From the NCBI GenBank assembly GCA_035578175.1, contig JAQMRL010000008.1, positions 95,117,041 to 95,181,040 on the forward strand: 64,000 nt of DNA, written 5' to 3'. The DNA is from Catonia carolina (taxonomy: Eukaryota; Arthropoda; Insecta; Hemiptera; Achilidae). Below are positions 1 to 12,094 of the stretch, piece after piece. The first letter of the stretch is position 1, and every line of letters starts with the position of its first letter. Position numbers and translations under genes: made by a program. The notes beneath the pieces were generated by a model. It did no database searches and was not told the DNA's origin. It worked only from the letters and a program-made list of their open reading frames with translations.

Positions 1-896
1 TATAAATTATGCATAATGCTTTTTAAGTGCATATCAAAAGATGAGAAATCAATCGATATTACTTCAATTTTATTCTACAGTAAAGTAACACCAATATCTA
101 TAATTTGTATTATATCTCCTGTAATATATTTATATTATCCCACGAGGGATTATCCAATTTGCTATATAATTAATTAATATTGCATTCTTTATTGGTGTTG
201 CATCAGCTTTCAAATTTGATTTTATTATTTTTTATTTACCTTGTCCCCTATTTCGTTCAATAAAACATTATTCACATTAAATAGTTTATTTGTTACGTAA
301 ATCTTTCTTTTTATGTATATTTATAATCAAATATAAAACAACTTAACAATCGTTAATTTATCAATAAAAATAAGTTACTATTTATAAACAAAATTCAACT
401 AATCTTTGTACATTTATCATTTTCTCATATACTCAATATAATAAGCACACAACTCCTCTTCTAATATATATTTTTCTGAATAATTATGAATGAATGAATG
501 AATAAATGAATAACTGAATGGGACGTTTAATAAAAAAAAAACATGTTGTTATCTTGAGGTTTTACGCCCCATTAAAATAATTTACAATGATATTTCTTCT
601 TCTTAGTTGGTTAGTAACCATATTTTGTTTATGAAAATTAAATAATTTTTAAATATTTTATCTTAATCAGCTGGAATTATTTATATTTATTTCAATATAC
701 TCAAATATAAACAAGTCCAGATGTCCATTAAATTTGTCTCATTACACTCCTTAAAGGTAGAGTAAAATTAAGTTGCATTCACTTAATGGAAATATTTCAG
801 TAGAATAATTAATAAACGTCTATCCTTATCAATTTTAGAAAAATATCGGTCAAGTAATCGATTTCTTTGTTCTAAATAATTTCATACTAAATGCCT
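1..896. other. No gene recognised
   Basis: AT-rich sequence with no coding signal I can support on either strand. Parts of 570-720 resemble 17900-18380 (a shared TCTTCTTAGTTG stretch followed by similar sequence ending in an AAATATAAACA-type string), so an old repeat or duplication is likely. I looked here for the C-terminal exon of the minus-strand receptor array and did not find one. Confidence 0.5.
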
Positions 897-1001
897 ATTC
901 CCACGACGCTAATCTGCTTTATAGTTGACTAACAGCTAGCAAAATAGCGTACTGCGAAACCTGAAACTGATAGAAGATAATTTAGACGATGTCGTGGGAA
1001 A
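897..1001. repeat. Short inverted-repeat element (MITE-like)
   Basis: The perfect 10-bp ends TTCCCACGAC (898-907) and GTCGTGGGAA (991-1000) bound about 100 bp. The interior holds the string AGCTAGCAAAATAGCGTA, which is also found in the CTAG-rich elements at about 30.1 kb and 54.2 kb. It therefore looks like a small relative or remnant of that family. Confidence 0.5.
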
Positions 1002-1144
1002 TACCACCTGATCGTTCAAAGATAAATAACGGGGCTAGGTTTCTTCAATGAAACATTACAGAAGTATCGTTGGAAGTTAAATTTAGTTTCAGATTCAGAA
1101 AAACGAGCGGGACTAAATACCAATATATACATCAATAATAATAT

Positions 1145-1146
<2 letters not shown>

Positions 1147-1184
<38 letters not shown>
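1147..1184. repeat. (AT)n microsatellite
   Basis: Uninterrupted AT dinucleotide run of about 38 bp. Confidence 0.95.
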
Positions 1185-1186
<2 letters not shown>

Positions 1187-1474
1187 CGGAACAGTTACCA
1201 GATTTCCATAATATTAATATAAATCAATCACAAACAATCTGGCTGGGCGGGAAGGACTAACGTTGATATATACAATTATATCTTTAACTTACGCTGAAAG
1301 TCGCATTACTACAGGAAGTCATGAAATGACAGTTATCGGATCATCGCTAGTGGGTGTGGTCTGGTATAAATGATCCGGACGGCTTCAATTTCTGAAGCCA
1401 TTCCGGCGTCGTGGAAATTTCTTGAGGTGTTGTGGATTTAGTCCTGGTTGGCAGGAAAGAAAAGGTGATCATGG

Positions 1475-1640
1475 ACATTTCTGGTTTAACGTCCGACTGT
1501 TCTGCAAGTACTGCTAATGCAGACGTTGAAGGGTGAAATGATTTTTGTAACGTATGAAAATATGCCATGCCTGAATGGGATTCGAACCCAAGACCGCGTG
1601 ATGAGAGGCGAGCACGTTACCAACTACGCCAATGCGGCCG
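1475..1640 (-). mobile_element. SINE family 1 (tRNA-headed), complete copy
   Basis: On the minus strand the head reads CCGGCCGCATTGGCG and carries an A box (GGCGTAGTTGG) and a B box (GGTTCGAATCC), as in a tRNA-derived RNA polymerase III promoter. The tail holds a conserved GCAGTACTTGCAGAACAGT-like segment and ends near GTTAAACC. A 10-bp target-site duplication GTGATCATGG flanks it (1465-1474 and 1641-1650). Other copies lie at 19271, 27186, 49270 and 51414. Confidence 0.85.
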
Positions 1641-2049
1641 GTGATCATGGGTGATGGAGTTAGGAATTAAATAGTGGAAATTTGTAATGAGGTATCTCGC
1701 CACATAATGTCGCCATCCGGTGACAGCATCTTATTATTATAATCTATTTTAAGTTTTGTAATTAATTTAATTGAGGAAATATTTTTATAATTTGTTTGTT
1801 GTCTAAGTTGAATAATTAATTGTGTCGATAAATAATTTTTATAAGTTTAAAGAAAGTTTGTTTATTAGTCACCAACACATATACCAAACGGAGCTTAAGT
1901 GTTGCAGTATACATTATTATAGTGTATGATATTTTAAATCTTACCGATAATATTACATTTTACAAGTAAGTAAAAGAAAACTAAATTGAAATTAGTGTTA
2001 ATATAATAATATTAGTTCCAATAAGATAAATTTTAAATAGGCTACTTAC

Positions 2050-2970
2050 CAAAATATCTTGTCTACCGGAAATTAGTACCATATGGAAATATGGCACTAT
2101 GTAATACATAATCCGAATGATTATAACAATATATTGATTCTCACTTTTAGGCTTACTAGGATATTGTAGGCGAATAATTATAACGTAACATAACATAATC
2201 AATTCATATTTCACAAAATAATTCAAATACAAATGATACAAATCGTAAGCATTATACAATAATTTTGCACATTTAGTTAAATCGTCATAAAGAATCCTTA
2301 ATGATTTTATATATGATAAAGGTGAATTTAAAGGTTTCCCCTTTGAGATTATAACTAAAAATCTTTTGATTAATTTATGCAAAATTTCAAGTCTTTTGTT
2401 AATTGAATGAATAAATATGGTTATTAATATATAATGTATTTGTATTGGGATTAAATGTATCAGATCAAAAACACACCAGAATATTAAAACTCTTATTTCC
2501 GGTACTAATAATATAATATTTAAAAAATCTAAAAAAATTACTAATACTAATAAAGTTATACCATTTAATACATTAATATATTTATCTGATTTATTTTGAA
2601 AAGTGTTAACATTTTTCAAAGAAAATATTCGAATTATTTTATGATCAAATTTTTCCATGTGCATTATAATATTATTAAATTTTTTATAAAATATTACTAG
2701 AGCTATATGTTGAATTAATACACCGAAAGAGCTTAAAAAATGTGCTGCATTAATTCGGCTAGATCTTTTGTTCTGGGTCATGTAAAGATAAGAATTTATG
2801 GAAATAAATAAAACTGTTACATAACTGTAATAGATAATAAAAATCTTGTTTTTCCATTTATAATTTACATTAGATAAATTTGCCTCATCAACAGGAAATA
2901 ATCCTGTGTATTTAAGGAATTGTAAAAATAATTTTATGGAGTCATAAAAACTCAAAACATTTTTCGACAT
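2050..2970 (-). CDS. Gustatory-receptor-like long exon A (7tm_7 family), C-terminus not in this exon
   Basis: Encodes 307 residues from ATG at 2970 to a GTAAGT donor whose G is at 2049. Hydrophobic segments lie at about residues 45-63, 79-98, 135-157, 163-190, 250-268 and 284-300. The stretch PIQIHYILITIFIHSINKRL, followed by a 'lrilydDL-KCakllyNaY' region, matches the insect gustatory receptor pattern (helix, Arg-Leu, then a helix ending in an N-x-Y motif). Insect Grs need a further small 3' exon or exons with the last helix and a TY-x5-QF motif; none was seen downstream. This is the most divergent member of the five-exon array (start MSKNVLSFYDSIKLF) and lacks the upstream block shared by the others. 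A membrane taste or chemosensory channel is inferred from family resemblance; an odorant receptor is less likely. The reading frame runs 23 codons past the donor, which I treat as intron. Confidence 0.75.
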
Positions 2971-4138
2971 TTTAAAAAAAAATTATGAGTTGTAATTTAG
3001 TATGGGTTATCCAAATATGAGTATTAAAATTATTTTTTTATGTTTCTGAATGTTCCAGTTGTGTTTAGATCATTAAAGAAGATAAAAAAAATTAATTTCC
3101 AAAACTAGTCTAACAATTATTAAAGTTAGAATATAAAGTATTGTTTTTTTTTATTCCAGAGTGATATTTTTGATTGTTTTTTAAAAAAAATATATAAATT
3201 TGATTTATAAACTATTTTAAACTAAATAACAACAAACATTCGGTGGTGTGAATGGTTACGAAACCAAAGATTCGGGGTTTACTTCCCGGCTAGGTTTTAG
3301 AAAATTGATACACCATTTAAATTAATTATACATAATAATAGAAAGTTAAATACCTAACCATGATACTGATTCAAAAGAAAATTATTGAAAATAAAGAATA
3401 AAAATAATTAAGGGAAATTGTAATTTTCCAAGAATATGAAACGAAAACTGCTTTGTATCGTTTCACAAAATTCCTGTACAATGATTTTACTAAAACATTT
3501 TTAAAGTAGTCAAATTTCAATTAAACTCATTATTTAAGATAATTGTATGACTAAAATTTTAATTTACATTTATAAAAACGTTATGATGTGAATTAAAATC
3601 AAAAACTTTTTTTAAGTAGTTTAGTGTTTGTTTAATGCATAAGAGAGTTTGTGTATAAGATCAGTTTAATAAATTTGAAGCTTTTCGTTAGTTTTAAAGA
3701 CTTAAGTTTGTATCATTATTCGTAGAAAACAGTATAGATTAAAATTTATTTCTTCAGTGTTAACTTATTTATAAATCCATAAAATTCACAAACTTTTCAA
3801 TCAAATATATTTTTATGATAGATATATTTTGCGCAATAACATTCTTTTGTTTAGTTAAGTGAATTTTTTCCTATTAAGTGTGCAGTTACAAAATTGTAAT
3901 ACACATAATGTTCTTATTATGTGTATGTATAATAATCATGTTATAATGTATGATATAATGCATTTAGCAAAATTAAAACGTTTTAAATTATTTAGTTCAT
4001 GTTGCATTGCATATTTCAGTTAAATTATCACGTAGTAATATTTGATCGATTTTTATATTAATTAATAAACACCGTCTTCCATTAAAATAATTTTTTTATG
4101 TGCACGTTGCTATATAATTAATTTAAGAACAAAAACCA
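2971..4138. other. Upstream flank of receptor exon A, no gene seen
   Basis: AT-rich, no credible coding sequence. At 3238-3298 a tRNA-like fragment (GGTGGTGTGAATGGTTACG then GGGGTTTACTTCCCGGC) looks like a decayed SINE head. I saw no counterpart of the conserved block found upstream of the other four receptor exons. Confidence 0.5.
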
Positions 4139-4312
4139 ATAAGATGAGGATGACATGTATAACGTGTAGTCTTGTACAGACTTAGGCCAACCATTCCTGA
4201 GAGAGTATGGTTAATTGAAACCCAACCATCAAAGTACACCGGTAACCATTGCCCATTATTCAAAACCGTATAAAAGTACTATAACAACCTTTACTAAGAT
4301 TTGAACCACAAA
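4139..4312 (-). mobile_element. SINE family 2, truncated copy
   Basis: Minus-strand match to the family defined at 61704-62029. The tRNA-related B-box segment (near 4300) and body (GGGTCTGTACAAGACTAC-type sequence) are present, but the A-box head and the 3' end are lost. Confidence 0.7.
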
Positions 4313-4375
4313 AATAGTTTCTGTAAATTTTCCATTTAAAAAACTAAACAGGTTTTACCCAATCATGTTTTTTAC

Positions 4376-4617
4376 AAAAAATATCTGGTGTGAAACTCTT
4401 ACACAACTTTCTCTTGCCAAAGCAAAAAATGAACAATACAACCTAACATTAGTAAAACATTAGAACTAAACAAAAAAACTAACCTCAAAAAACATAACCT
4501 AATTTTAATCATGAGTGAACGATACATAAAAAAAGCCAACCTTAGTTTGGCTTAATAATACGGAAAATCACTCTTTGACGTTAAACTAGGCTCTGTACAG
4601 AATAATCTTTTCTATAC
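4376..4617 (-). mobile_element. TTTTTA-element, 3'-end fragment
   Basis: Carries the 3' terminus of the non-autonomous element family (minus strand ...GGCAAGAGAAAG then GTGTAAGAGTTTCACACCAG) and about 240 bp inward. It lies directly against the complete copy that follows, in the same orientation. Confidence 0.75.
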
Positions 4618-4622
4618 AAAAA

Positions 4623-5585
4623 ATCTGGTGTGAAACACTCACACAACTTTCTCTTGCCAATGCAAATAATTAATAATAAACCTAACATTATTAATAAAAT
4701 ATTAGAAATAAACAAAAACTAACCTCAAAAACATAACCTTATTTTAATCATGAGTGGAAGACGCAAAATGAAAATCGAACTCAATTTGGCTTAAAAAAAC
4801 CGAAAATCACACTTTCACGCTAAACTAAGCTCTGTAGAGAAAAATGCTCTAAACAAAAGTTGTAGATCTTTTAATTTTCTATAACTTTTATTATATACAT
4901 TTTTGTCGTAAAATGCATACTAAGACCGAAATGTTAAAAAAAATCGATTTTTCTCACGTTTTCGTGAGAAAAAAAACAGAAAATCGCAAATTACCGCTAA
5001 ACTAAGCGTTATACAAAAAAATGTATGAAACAGAAGTTGTAGGTTTTTAAATTCTCTACAACTTTTATTATATACGTTTTTGCGCTGAAATTTATATTAA
5101 AGCCGTAATCTTAAAAAAACAACGTTTTTACGTGAAAACAGCCTCACCGAGAATTTCAGCAAACATGGCGCCTACCCTATCTTGTAGAGAATAAAAAATT
5201 GAGTAAAATAGGCGATTTTTAAAAAAATCGTAGGACCAGTTTTTGAGAAAATCGCAAAAAACTGAAAAATTATACGAATAAACTACTACTTCCGGTTGAC
5301 CGATTTTGATGAAAATGTTCGTGTCGCGTCCGGTAGTGGTATGTAACTTAAGTTTCAAGTTTCAAGTTCGTACGATGTTCCGTTCTTGAGATATTCTGTT
5401 CACACACACACACACACACACGCACACACACACACACACACCTACACACACAGACCAATCGCTAAAAACATGTTTTTTGGGTTCAGGGGGTCTGAAAACG
5501 TATAGATCCGGTGAAAACTCGATTTCGAAAAATCGACATGAAAACAATACTTTCCTTCCTATATATTCATATAGGCAAGAGAAAG
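4623..5585 (-). mobile_element. TTTTTA-element copy a (complete, non-autonomous)
   Basis: About 963 bp. On the minus strand it starts CTTTCTCTTGCCTATATGAA next to TTTTTA (5586-5591 on plus reads TAAAAA) and ends ...GTTTCACACCAGATT. It contains an internal (CA)n run at 5401-5450 and three diverged ~140-bp AT-rich modules. No protein of its own is supported; the open frame across the (CA)n is repeat-driven. It is nearly the reverse complement of copy b at 6359-7332. Confidence 0.85.
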
Positions 5586-6358
5586 TAAAAATCTTAATAA
5601 ATAAAATCTTAATAAAATATGCAAAAATCTTTTCTATACTCTATTAACGTATACAAAAAGCACGATCATATGAGCCTATTCCAAGAATTTGGAGTCCTAC
5701 CTCTCAGGCATTTATTTGTGTATAAGGTGCTCCTACAATTTATTGGGCGTGTAGTAACCGCAAAGGAATAATAATTGATCTCAATAAAACCAATTGTGCT
5801 ACTAGGAATGCTGGATAAATAAGGACAAGAAAACCAAATAGTACCTTTCTCCAGAAGTCATTTCTCTAACTAGAGGGGCGGTTCGTCAACGTACTTCCAT
5901 CGTATATACACAGTATTAAATCACCACATCTTATGAAACATAAACTTACATTTATCATATCCTATCGATATACGAGCAATAACTTGAGAACTTTTCAAAG
6001 TTTTAAAATAACTGTTCTCTAATTATTTTTTGCTTTCCTCGTGCATTAGTTTTTTTTTGTTTCTGTGCTCAATTCTCAGTTTCTGAATTAATTCTCATTA
6101 AGTAAAAGTATTTAAATTGTATTCCCTGAAATATTTTGTAAAGTAGTTTTAGTTATTGGAAAAAGAAGTTTCTTCTCTATTAATACAATTGTACATAATC
6201 TAAGGTAATTTTAAAAAAATTTATTGTTATTAAAATTATTATTATTGATATATTTTGTATAAATTTAGTGGTATTTATCATTTATTTTTAATGCTTTTAA
6301 CAAAAAACTGTTTAATGTAATTCTTGTACCCTTTTTAGATTTTATAATAGTATTTTTA
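5586..6358. other. Spacer between two inverted element copies
   Basis: About 770 bp separating the inverted copies. I recognise no gene or known repeat in it. Confidence 0.5.
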
Positions 6359-7332
6359 CTTTCTCTTGCCTATATGAATATATAGGAAGGAAAGTATTGT
6401 TTTCATGTCGATTTTTCGAAATCGAGTTTTCACCGGATCTATACGTTTTCAGACCCCCTGAACCCAAAAAACATGTTTTCAGCGATTGGTCTGTGTGTGT
6501 GTCTGTGTGTCTGTGTGTCTGTGTGTCTGTGTGTGTGTCTGTGTGTGTGTGTGTGAACAGAATATCTCAAGAACGGAACATCGTACGAACTTGAAACTTG
6601 AAACTTAAGTTACATACCACTACCGGACGCGACACGAACATTTTCATCAAAATCGGTCAACCGGAAGTAGTAGTTTATTCGTATAATTTTTCAGTTTTTT
6701 GCGATTTTCTCAAAAACTGGTCCTACGATTTTTTTTAAAATCGCCTATTTTACTCAATTTTTTATTCTCTACAAGATAGGGTAGGCGCCATGTTTGCTGA
6801 AATTCTCGGTGAGGCTGTTTTCACGTAAAAACGTTGTTTTTTTAAGATTACGGCTTTAATATAAATTTTAGCGCAAAAACTTATATAATAAAAGTTGTAG
6901 AGAATTTAAAAACTTACAACTTCTGTTTCAAACATTTTTTTGTATAACGCTTAGTTTAGCGGTAATTTGCGATTTTCTGTTTTTTTCTCACGAAAACGTG
7001 AGAAAAATCGATTTTTTTAACATTTCGGTCTTAGTATGCATTTTACGACAAAAGTGTATATAATAAAAGTTATAGAAAATTAAAAGATCTACAACTTTTG
7101 TTTAGAGAATTTTTCTCTACAGAGCCTAGTTTAGCGTGAAAGTGTGATTTTCCGTTTTTTTTAAGCCAAACTGAGTTCGATTGTCATTTTGCGTCATTCA
7201 CTCATGATTAAAATAAGGTTATGTTTTTGAGGTTAGTTGTTGTTTATTTTTAATATTTTATTAATAATGTTAGGTTTATTATTAATTATTTGCATTGGCA
7301 AGAGAAAGTTGTGTGAGTGTTTCACACCAGAT
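6359..7332 (+). mobile_element. TTTTTA-element copy b (complete)
   Basis: Starts CTTTCTCTTGCCTATATGAA after TTTTTA (6353-6358) and ends ...CACACCAGATT followed by TTTTTA (7333-7338). ATAGTA also occurs on both sides. The internal (GT)n is interrupted by CT. The subterminal inverted repeat is CTTTCTCTTGCC / GGCAAGAGAAAG, with a 3' extension of about 27 nt beyond it. Confidence 0.88.
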
Positions 7333-7727
7333 TTTTTATAGTAGTTATTAGTATTTATAAATTTGTTTGAATAACTTTTTTTGTTTACTCCTATGCGCGG
7401 ACAGAACTCTTCGTGAAGAAGTTTTTGCGTATAAGTACTATATTTAGTTTAAAATACTGTTTATAGCTTGGTGTAGTAATAATTGTATTATGTTTAACTA
7501 AATAAAACAAATAAATAAATAAATAAATAAAAATAAAATAATGCTCAAAATAAAAATTGTAGATATTTTAATTTCCTATAAATTTTATTATATACCTACA
7601 ATTTTGTCATAAAATGAAGGATGAAATGATAAAACTAAGGCCAAAATCTTAAAAAAAAAACATTGTTTTCTTGGAGAGTAGAACCACCCAAAGAACTGAA
7701 TAAACATAACCAAATATTTTTACTTAC

Positions 7728-8648
7728 CATTTTTTGTTGTCTACTGGAAAAAATAACCGAGACGAAATACGTTGTTGTGTAAAAAGCAAGCCAAGTAATA
7801 GTGGCATACAAATCAAAAGACCATTTATTTCTATTTAGTAATCGAGTAACAGCGACGTAGCCCATCACTACTATTTCTCCTTTAGTGCAATAAAATAAAT
7901 AAGTTTGATATAAACTATACGAATTATTGATGCTTTCAACACATTTCATTAAATTGCAATGTAATACTTTAAAATTTTTCATGACACATGCTGGGGAACT
8001 TAATAACCTTCCTTTTGAATTGGTAATTATAAAACTTTTAATTAATTGATCTAACATTTTAAGTCTTTTATTGATAGAGGAATAAAATATACCTATCAAC
8101 ACATAATGAATTTGTAAAGGAATCACGTGAATGCAGTCATACATAATCCAAAATTTAGCTTTTGATATTTCTGTATTGCTAGTATTAAAGAAAAGACCAA
8201 ACCAATCAATAACTAACAAGATTATTACTAATGCTCCATAGATACAATTTTTATATATATCAAATTTATTTTCAAAAAATTTGAAATGTTTTATTGAAAA
8301 TATTTCGATTAAATTTCTATCGAAATTTTCTATATTTATTATAATATTATTGAAATGTTTGTACACGTTAATTAAAGTTAAATGTTGTATTATTGTACTC
8401 AAAAATTTAAAATTTACATAGATAAACGTACGATGTGCTTTCAGTTTGGTCAAACGAAACTGATAATAACTAATACAGTACATTGTAATTATAAAACCAT
8501 AAGAAATGATAAATTCTTTATTTTTCCAATTATAAATTAAATAGGTAAAATTTGACTTTTCTTTTAACGGAATAAGTCCTAAGTATTTAAATAATTTTAA
8601 AAATAAATTTAAAGATTGATGAAAGTTTGAAACTTTGCAGTTATTCAA
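7728..8648 (-). CDS. Gustatory-receptor-like long exon B (7tm_7 family)
   Basis: 307 codons from ATG at 8648 to the donor GTAAGT (plus-strand ACTTAC at 7722-7727). Hydrophobic segments lie at about 45-63, 76-93, 134-153, 163-188, 254-268 and 283-301. The hallmark PLQIHYVLIGIFYSSINKRL and an N-x-Y-S-L-Y motif (NNSYSLYQ) fit the insect gustatory receptor profile. It ends FSSRQQKM at the splice, which is phase 0. Phase-0 introns near the C-terminus are known as an ancestral feature of insect chemoreceptor genes. It is closely related to exons C, D and E, so they arose by tandem duplication. The missing seventh helix and TY-QF motif must come from a 3' exon I could not locate. The frame runs past the donor into about 30 codons without similarity to the other members. 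Confidence 0.78.
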
Positions 8649-9689
8649 TTTCTGATTTTTTATACAGAATTAATTATCCCAAATAGAATTTAATATAGGC
8701 TAGAGTAGGATTTTTTTTTCTGATTTAATATATCTCGTTCATCATAGATCAATGAGTAACAAAAAATTTAGTCAGTCTTTGAAATATAAGTACGTAAATT
8801 TAATACCACTGGTTTTTTTTAAATTTGCAATATAAATAAATTAACAGAATCAGACGGAAATTTAAAATTTGTGAAAAATATCTGAAAAAAATCAAAGTGG
8901 CCTCGCAAGGTGAAAACAAAACTCGGAGAAGTGACAGAAGTAGTCTAATAGTAGCGGAAGAAAACAAGTAGTATTAAATTGCCCTACAGAGGACAATATG
9001 AATTAAAAATTCATAAATATTAATTATTAATATGATTAACACTAATATTAAATATTAATTCATAAATTTGAATTAAAAAATTAAGGATATTAAGATGCTT
9101 ATTACGAAAAAGTCTCCTGAATGTACAAGCAATCAGTCTAAAATATATTAAAAATTTAATATATTAATTTAAATTTGTAATTCAATTAACATTATAATAT
9201 AACATTTTTGATTATTAAATTTAAGTCCAAAAACAAAATTTAAAAGGGTTATAAACTTTTTCAAATGTGGCCTGTATATTGTTGCACAAAATTTATGTTA
9301 TATTTTCCTACTTTGTTTAATTCGGTTATATTTTATTTTATTTATTGTCAACAGAATATGTAGAAATTATGCAAGAGATAAATTAATATAAAATATGCAT
9401 ATAATATTTCTTAATGTATAAAAAAAGTATAAAAATTAGTAATAAAATTCTTTAAGTTTACTTAATTGAATTCCATTAGATATTTTATAAAAATTTATTG
9501 TAGTACAGTAGGTATCGTATATTTTAATAATAACAAGTTCCAGTTTTACCAATGGCTAAAATTCCCTTTACTTCTAAAAATTTACCTCCTTTTCATTGTA
9601 AGTACATTGAATGAACATTAAAAGTACATGCGTGCTTCAAATTTTAAATTGTATTTTATAGGCCTATACATAAAATTTTACTGCACAAA
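8649..9689 (-). promoter_or_regulatory. Upstream region of receptor exon B with conserved block
   Basis: Non-coding, but alignable by eye with the regions upstream of exons C, D and E. The best conserved part, about 9505-9635, contains TTCCCTTTACTTC, ACCTCCTTTTCATTGTA and, nearer the ATG, TATGTAGAAATTATG and ACAATATTTCTTAATGTATA-like strings. It may hold the promoter or a non-coding first exon; which of these is inference. Confidence 0.5.
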
Positions 9690-10085
9690 ACAGACAGGTG
9701 GAGTGTCAAATCACCTACACTCAATCTGTTCGTTGCAGAGCTAAAATAAATAGTTCTGTTTTTTATCACATGGTCAGCCAATTGAATGACTGAATCATTT
9801 AATAAAAGAAGAGTTAGAGGTGTAAAAGACACTAATCAAAGATATCTCCTCTGAAAGTAATGCATTTCATTATACAGCCAGACCCTGTGGTGAATAAAGT
9901 GAAGGTGTCATTTGCAGAGTGGAAAATGTGTGCTTTTCAGAGAGCCAAGCATGCTGATAAGCGTACTTTTCCACTCAGTGAGGAAGGCATAATAAACCAC
10001 CTCACTCCTCGTTTTACTTAGTAAAACCTCTAGAGGTTGAAACCAGCCTTTCGGCTGATGATCTAAACAACAACATTATAAAATA
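9690..10085 (+). mobile_element. Repeat family 3 (short retroelement, CAACAAC tail)
   Basis: About 390 bp, beginning ACAGACAGGTGGAGTGTCAA and ending GGCTGATGATCTAAACAACAAC. Near-identical copies occur at 26720-27115 and 38695-39095, with a 3' fragment at 17195-17242. The CAA-rich 3' end is typical of a SINE or a non-autonomous LINE 3' end. A short frame through it is not a gene. Confidence 0.75.
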
Positions 10086-10477
10086 AATATGACAAGAGAG
10101 GAGGCCACTAAATGATTGTCCTCCTCAAAAAATACTAACATTGAATTTTGATGACATTACAGAATTATAATGTTCATAAAAGTATATACACTGAACTAAC
10201 TTGAAAACAAAACAACAAATTTATAACATTTAAAGTTAGGAAATAAAATGTAAAAAATGATAGGTTGAAACTTATTTACATAAACAGAATAAAAAAGGAC
10301 AATTTTTATACATTTATACAATTTAGAAGAAAAATTATTTACAAATCTAAAACATGGATCTCGCAATAAATATTGCGAGTTTCGACGAAGAAGACAAAGG
10401 TAATGGGATTTAGGGGGAAGGAGCCAGTCAGAAGCAAAATTGTTATAGATAATAATATTTTGTAACAGATCTCCCAC
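10086..10477. other. Unassigned 390 bp between receptor exons B and C
   Basis: A 93-codon minus-strand frame exists (10196-10477). It has no TY-x5-QF or other receptor C-terminal signature and no convincing acceptor, so I do not call it a gene. It is the largest unassigned interval between exons B and C. Confidence 0.45.
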
Positions 10478-11000
10478 TTTCAGTATCTAGGTTGCAACAT
10501 TACGTAGGCCTACCAATAGGATAAAGATGCTTACAACAAGATGCATCGATTTCAGCAAATATGCGGAACTATCCACCGCACTTTAAAAAATAGCACCAGC
10601 AAAAACACAAGGGTGAGATTTTATAAAACATTAGCAGTGCTGACCCTACTCTATGGCAGTGAAACTTGGGTGCTATCAAAGCGAGAGGATAGTAGATTGC
10701 AAGCATCTGAAATGAAATTTCTTTGACATACGTATGGGTGTAGTAGAGAAGATCGTTACAGGAATACCGAGATAAGGAAAGAACTCAACATCTTCTCTGT
10801 AAACAACAAGGTATCCCAGAACAGAATGCAGTGGTTAGAGCATGTAAACAGAATGCGGGAGGATAGGATACCTAAGGAGACACTGGGCTATAAGCCGGAG
10901 GGCAGGAGAGAACGAGGACGCCCGAGAAAGAGATGGGCAGATTTGAGAGGTTCGAAACAGGCAGAGATGCCTAATCCTTGAAAGGCAGAAGATGAAGAAA
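10478..11000 (+). pseudogene. Non-LTR retrotransposon, reverse transcriptase C-terminal remnant
   Basis: Broken frames read like the end of a non-LTR reverse transcriptase: a QYLGCNIT start, then HRTLKNSTSKNTRVRFYKT, LLYGSETWVLSKREDSRLQA, and then (after a stop at 10726) an 'RWLEHVNRM' type segment. It is 5' truncated and frameshifted. It lies 3' of receptor exon C and is no functional gene. Confidence 0.8.
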
Positions 11001-11194
11001 ACATGGATTCTTTTGAGGCGTCTGGTTGTCTGACTATTATCCAGGAGGTTTATTGCTAAACTGTTTTTATGACAATTTAGACTTCTTTGGTACACCATAC
11101 TAAACCGGTGTATTTCATCTCGAACTTGGGTACTTCTAGATATTGATGTATTTCATTGTTTCTTAAATTAACATAACCAAATATTTTTACTTAC

Positions 11195-12094
11195 CATTGT
11201 TTGTTGTCGACTGGAAAAAATAACATAGACGAAATATGTTGTGGCATAATAAACAACCCAAGCAGTAACGGCATAAAAATCATAATGATTTCGTAATCTA
11301 GTAACAGCGACGTAGCCCATCAATAATATTTCTCCTTTTATATAATAAAATAAGTAAAATTGATACAAACTGTAGGAGTTATTAATAGTTTTAGCACATT
11401 TCATTAAATTGCAATGTAATTTTTTTATATTTCTTATGAAAGATTCAGGAGAATTTAATAATCTTCCTTTTGAACTTGTAATTATAAAACTTTTAATTAA
11501 TTGATTTAACATTTTAAGCCTTTTATTGATAGAGGAATAAAATATACTCATCAACACAAAATGGACTTGTAAAGGAACCACATGAATGCTGTCGTATATA
11601 ATCCAAAATTTAGCTATTTGTATGTCTCGTTTGCTCGAATTAAAATTAAGAGTTAAAAAATCAATTATTAACATGATTATTGTGAATACAGCAAATATGC
11701 AATTTTTGTATTTATCAAATTTATTTTCAAAAGATTTAAAATTTTTTAATGACAGTATTTCTATTAAATTCCTATCAAAATGTTCTACATTTATTATAAT
11801 ATTATTAAAATTTTTGTACACTTTAATTAAAGTTAAATGTTGTATTATAGTGCTTATAAATTTAAAGTGCCCAATAAAAAACATACGATATGCTTCCAAT
11901 TTGGTCATACGGAACTGATAATAACTTATACAGTACATTATAATTATAAAACCATAAGAAATGATAAATTCTTTATTTTTCCAATTATAAATTAAATAAG
12001 TAAAATTTGACTTTTCTTTTAACGGAACAATTCCCAAGTATTTAAATAATTTTAAAAATAATGTTAAAGATTCATAAAAATTGAAGTTATTCAT
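11195..12094 (-). CDS. Gustatory-receptor-like long exon C (7tm_7 family)
   Basis: 300 codons from ATG at 12094 to a GTAAGT donor (ACTTAC at 11189-11194). Closely similar to exons B, D and E throughout (LTLFLKLFKYLGIVPLKEKS at the N-terminus, PLQVHFVLMSIFYSSINKRL mid-protein, NNSYSLYQFYLFYYIKGEIL before the fifth helix). It is shorter by seven residues in the loop before helix 6, after VTRLRN. Six membrane segments are visible; the seventh and the C-terminal motif are missing. Less than 2.6 kb separates its donor from the ATG of exon B, and that interval is filled by exon B's conserved upstream region, repeat 3 and a LINE remnant. A private 3' exon is therefore unlikely. Confidence 0.78.

Noticed and set aside
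5362..5547. Small frames starting MFSCRFFEIEFSPD with a Cys-Val repeat (also at 6397 and 32813)
   Set aside because: They run through the (GT)n/(CA)n of the TTTTTA-elements. The dinucleotide keeps all frames open, and copies c and e do not preserve them.
10196..10477. 93-codon minus-strand frame as the missing receptor C-terminal exon
   Set aside because: No TY-x5-QF motif, no clear acceptor in phase 0, and nothing similar beside the other receptor exons.
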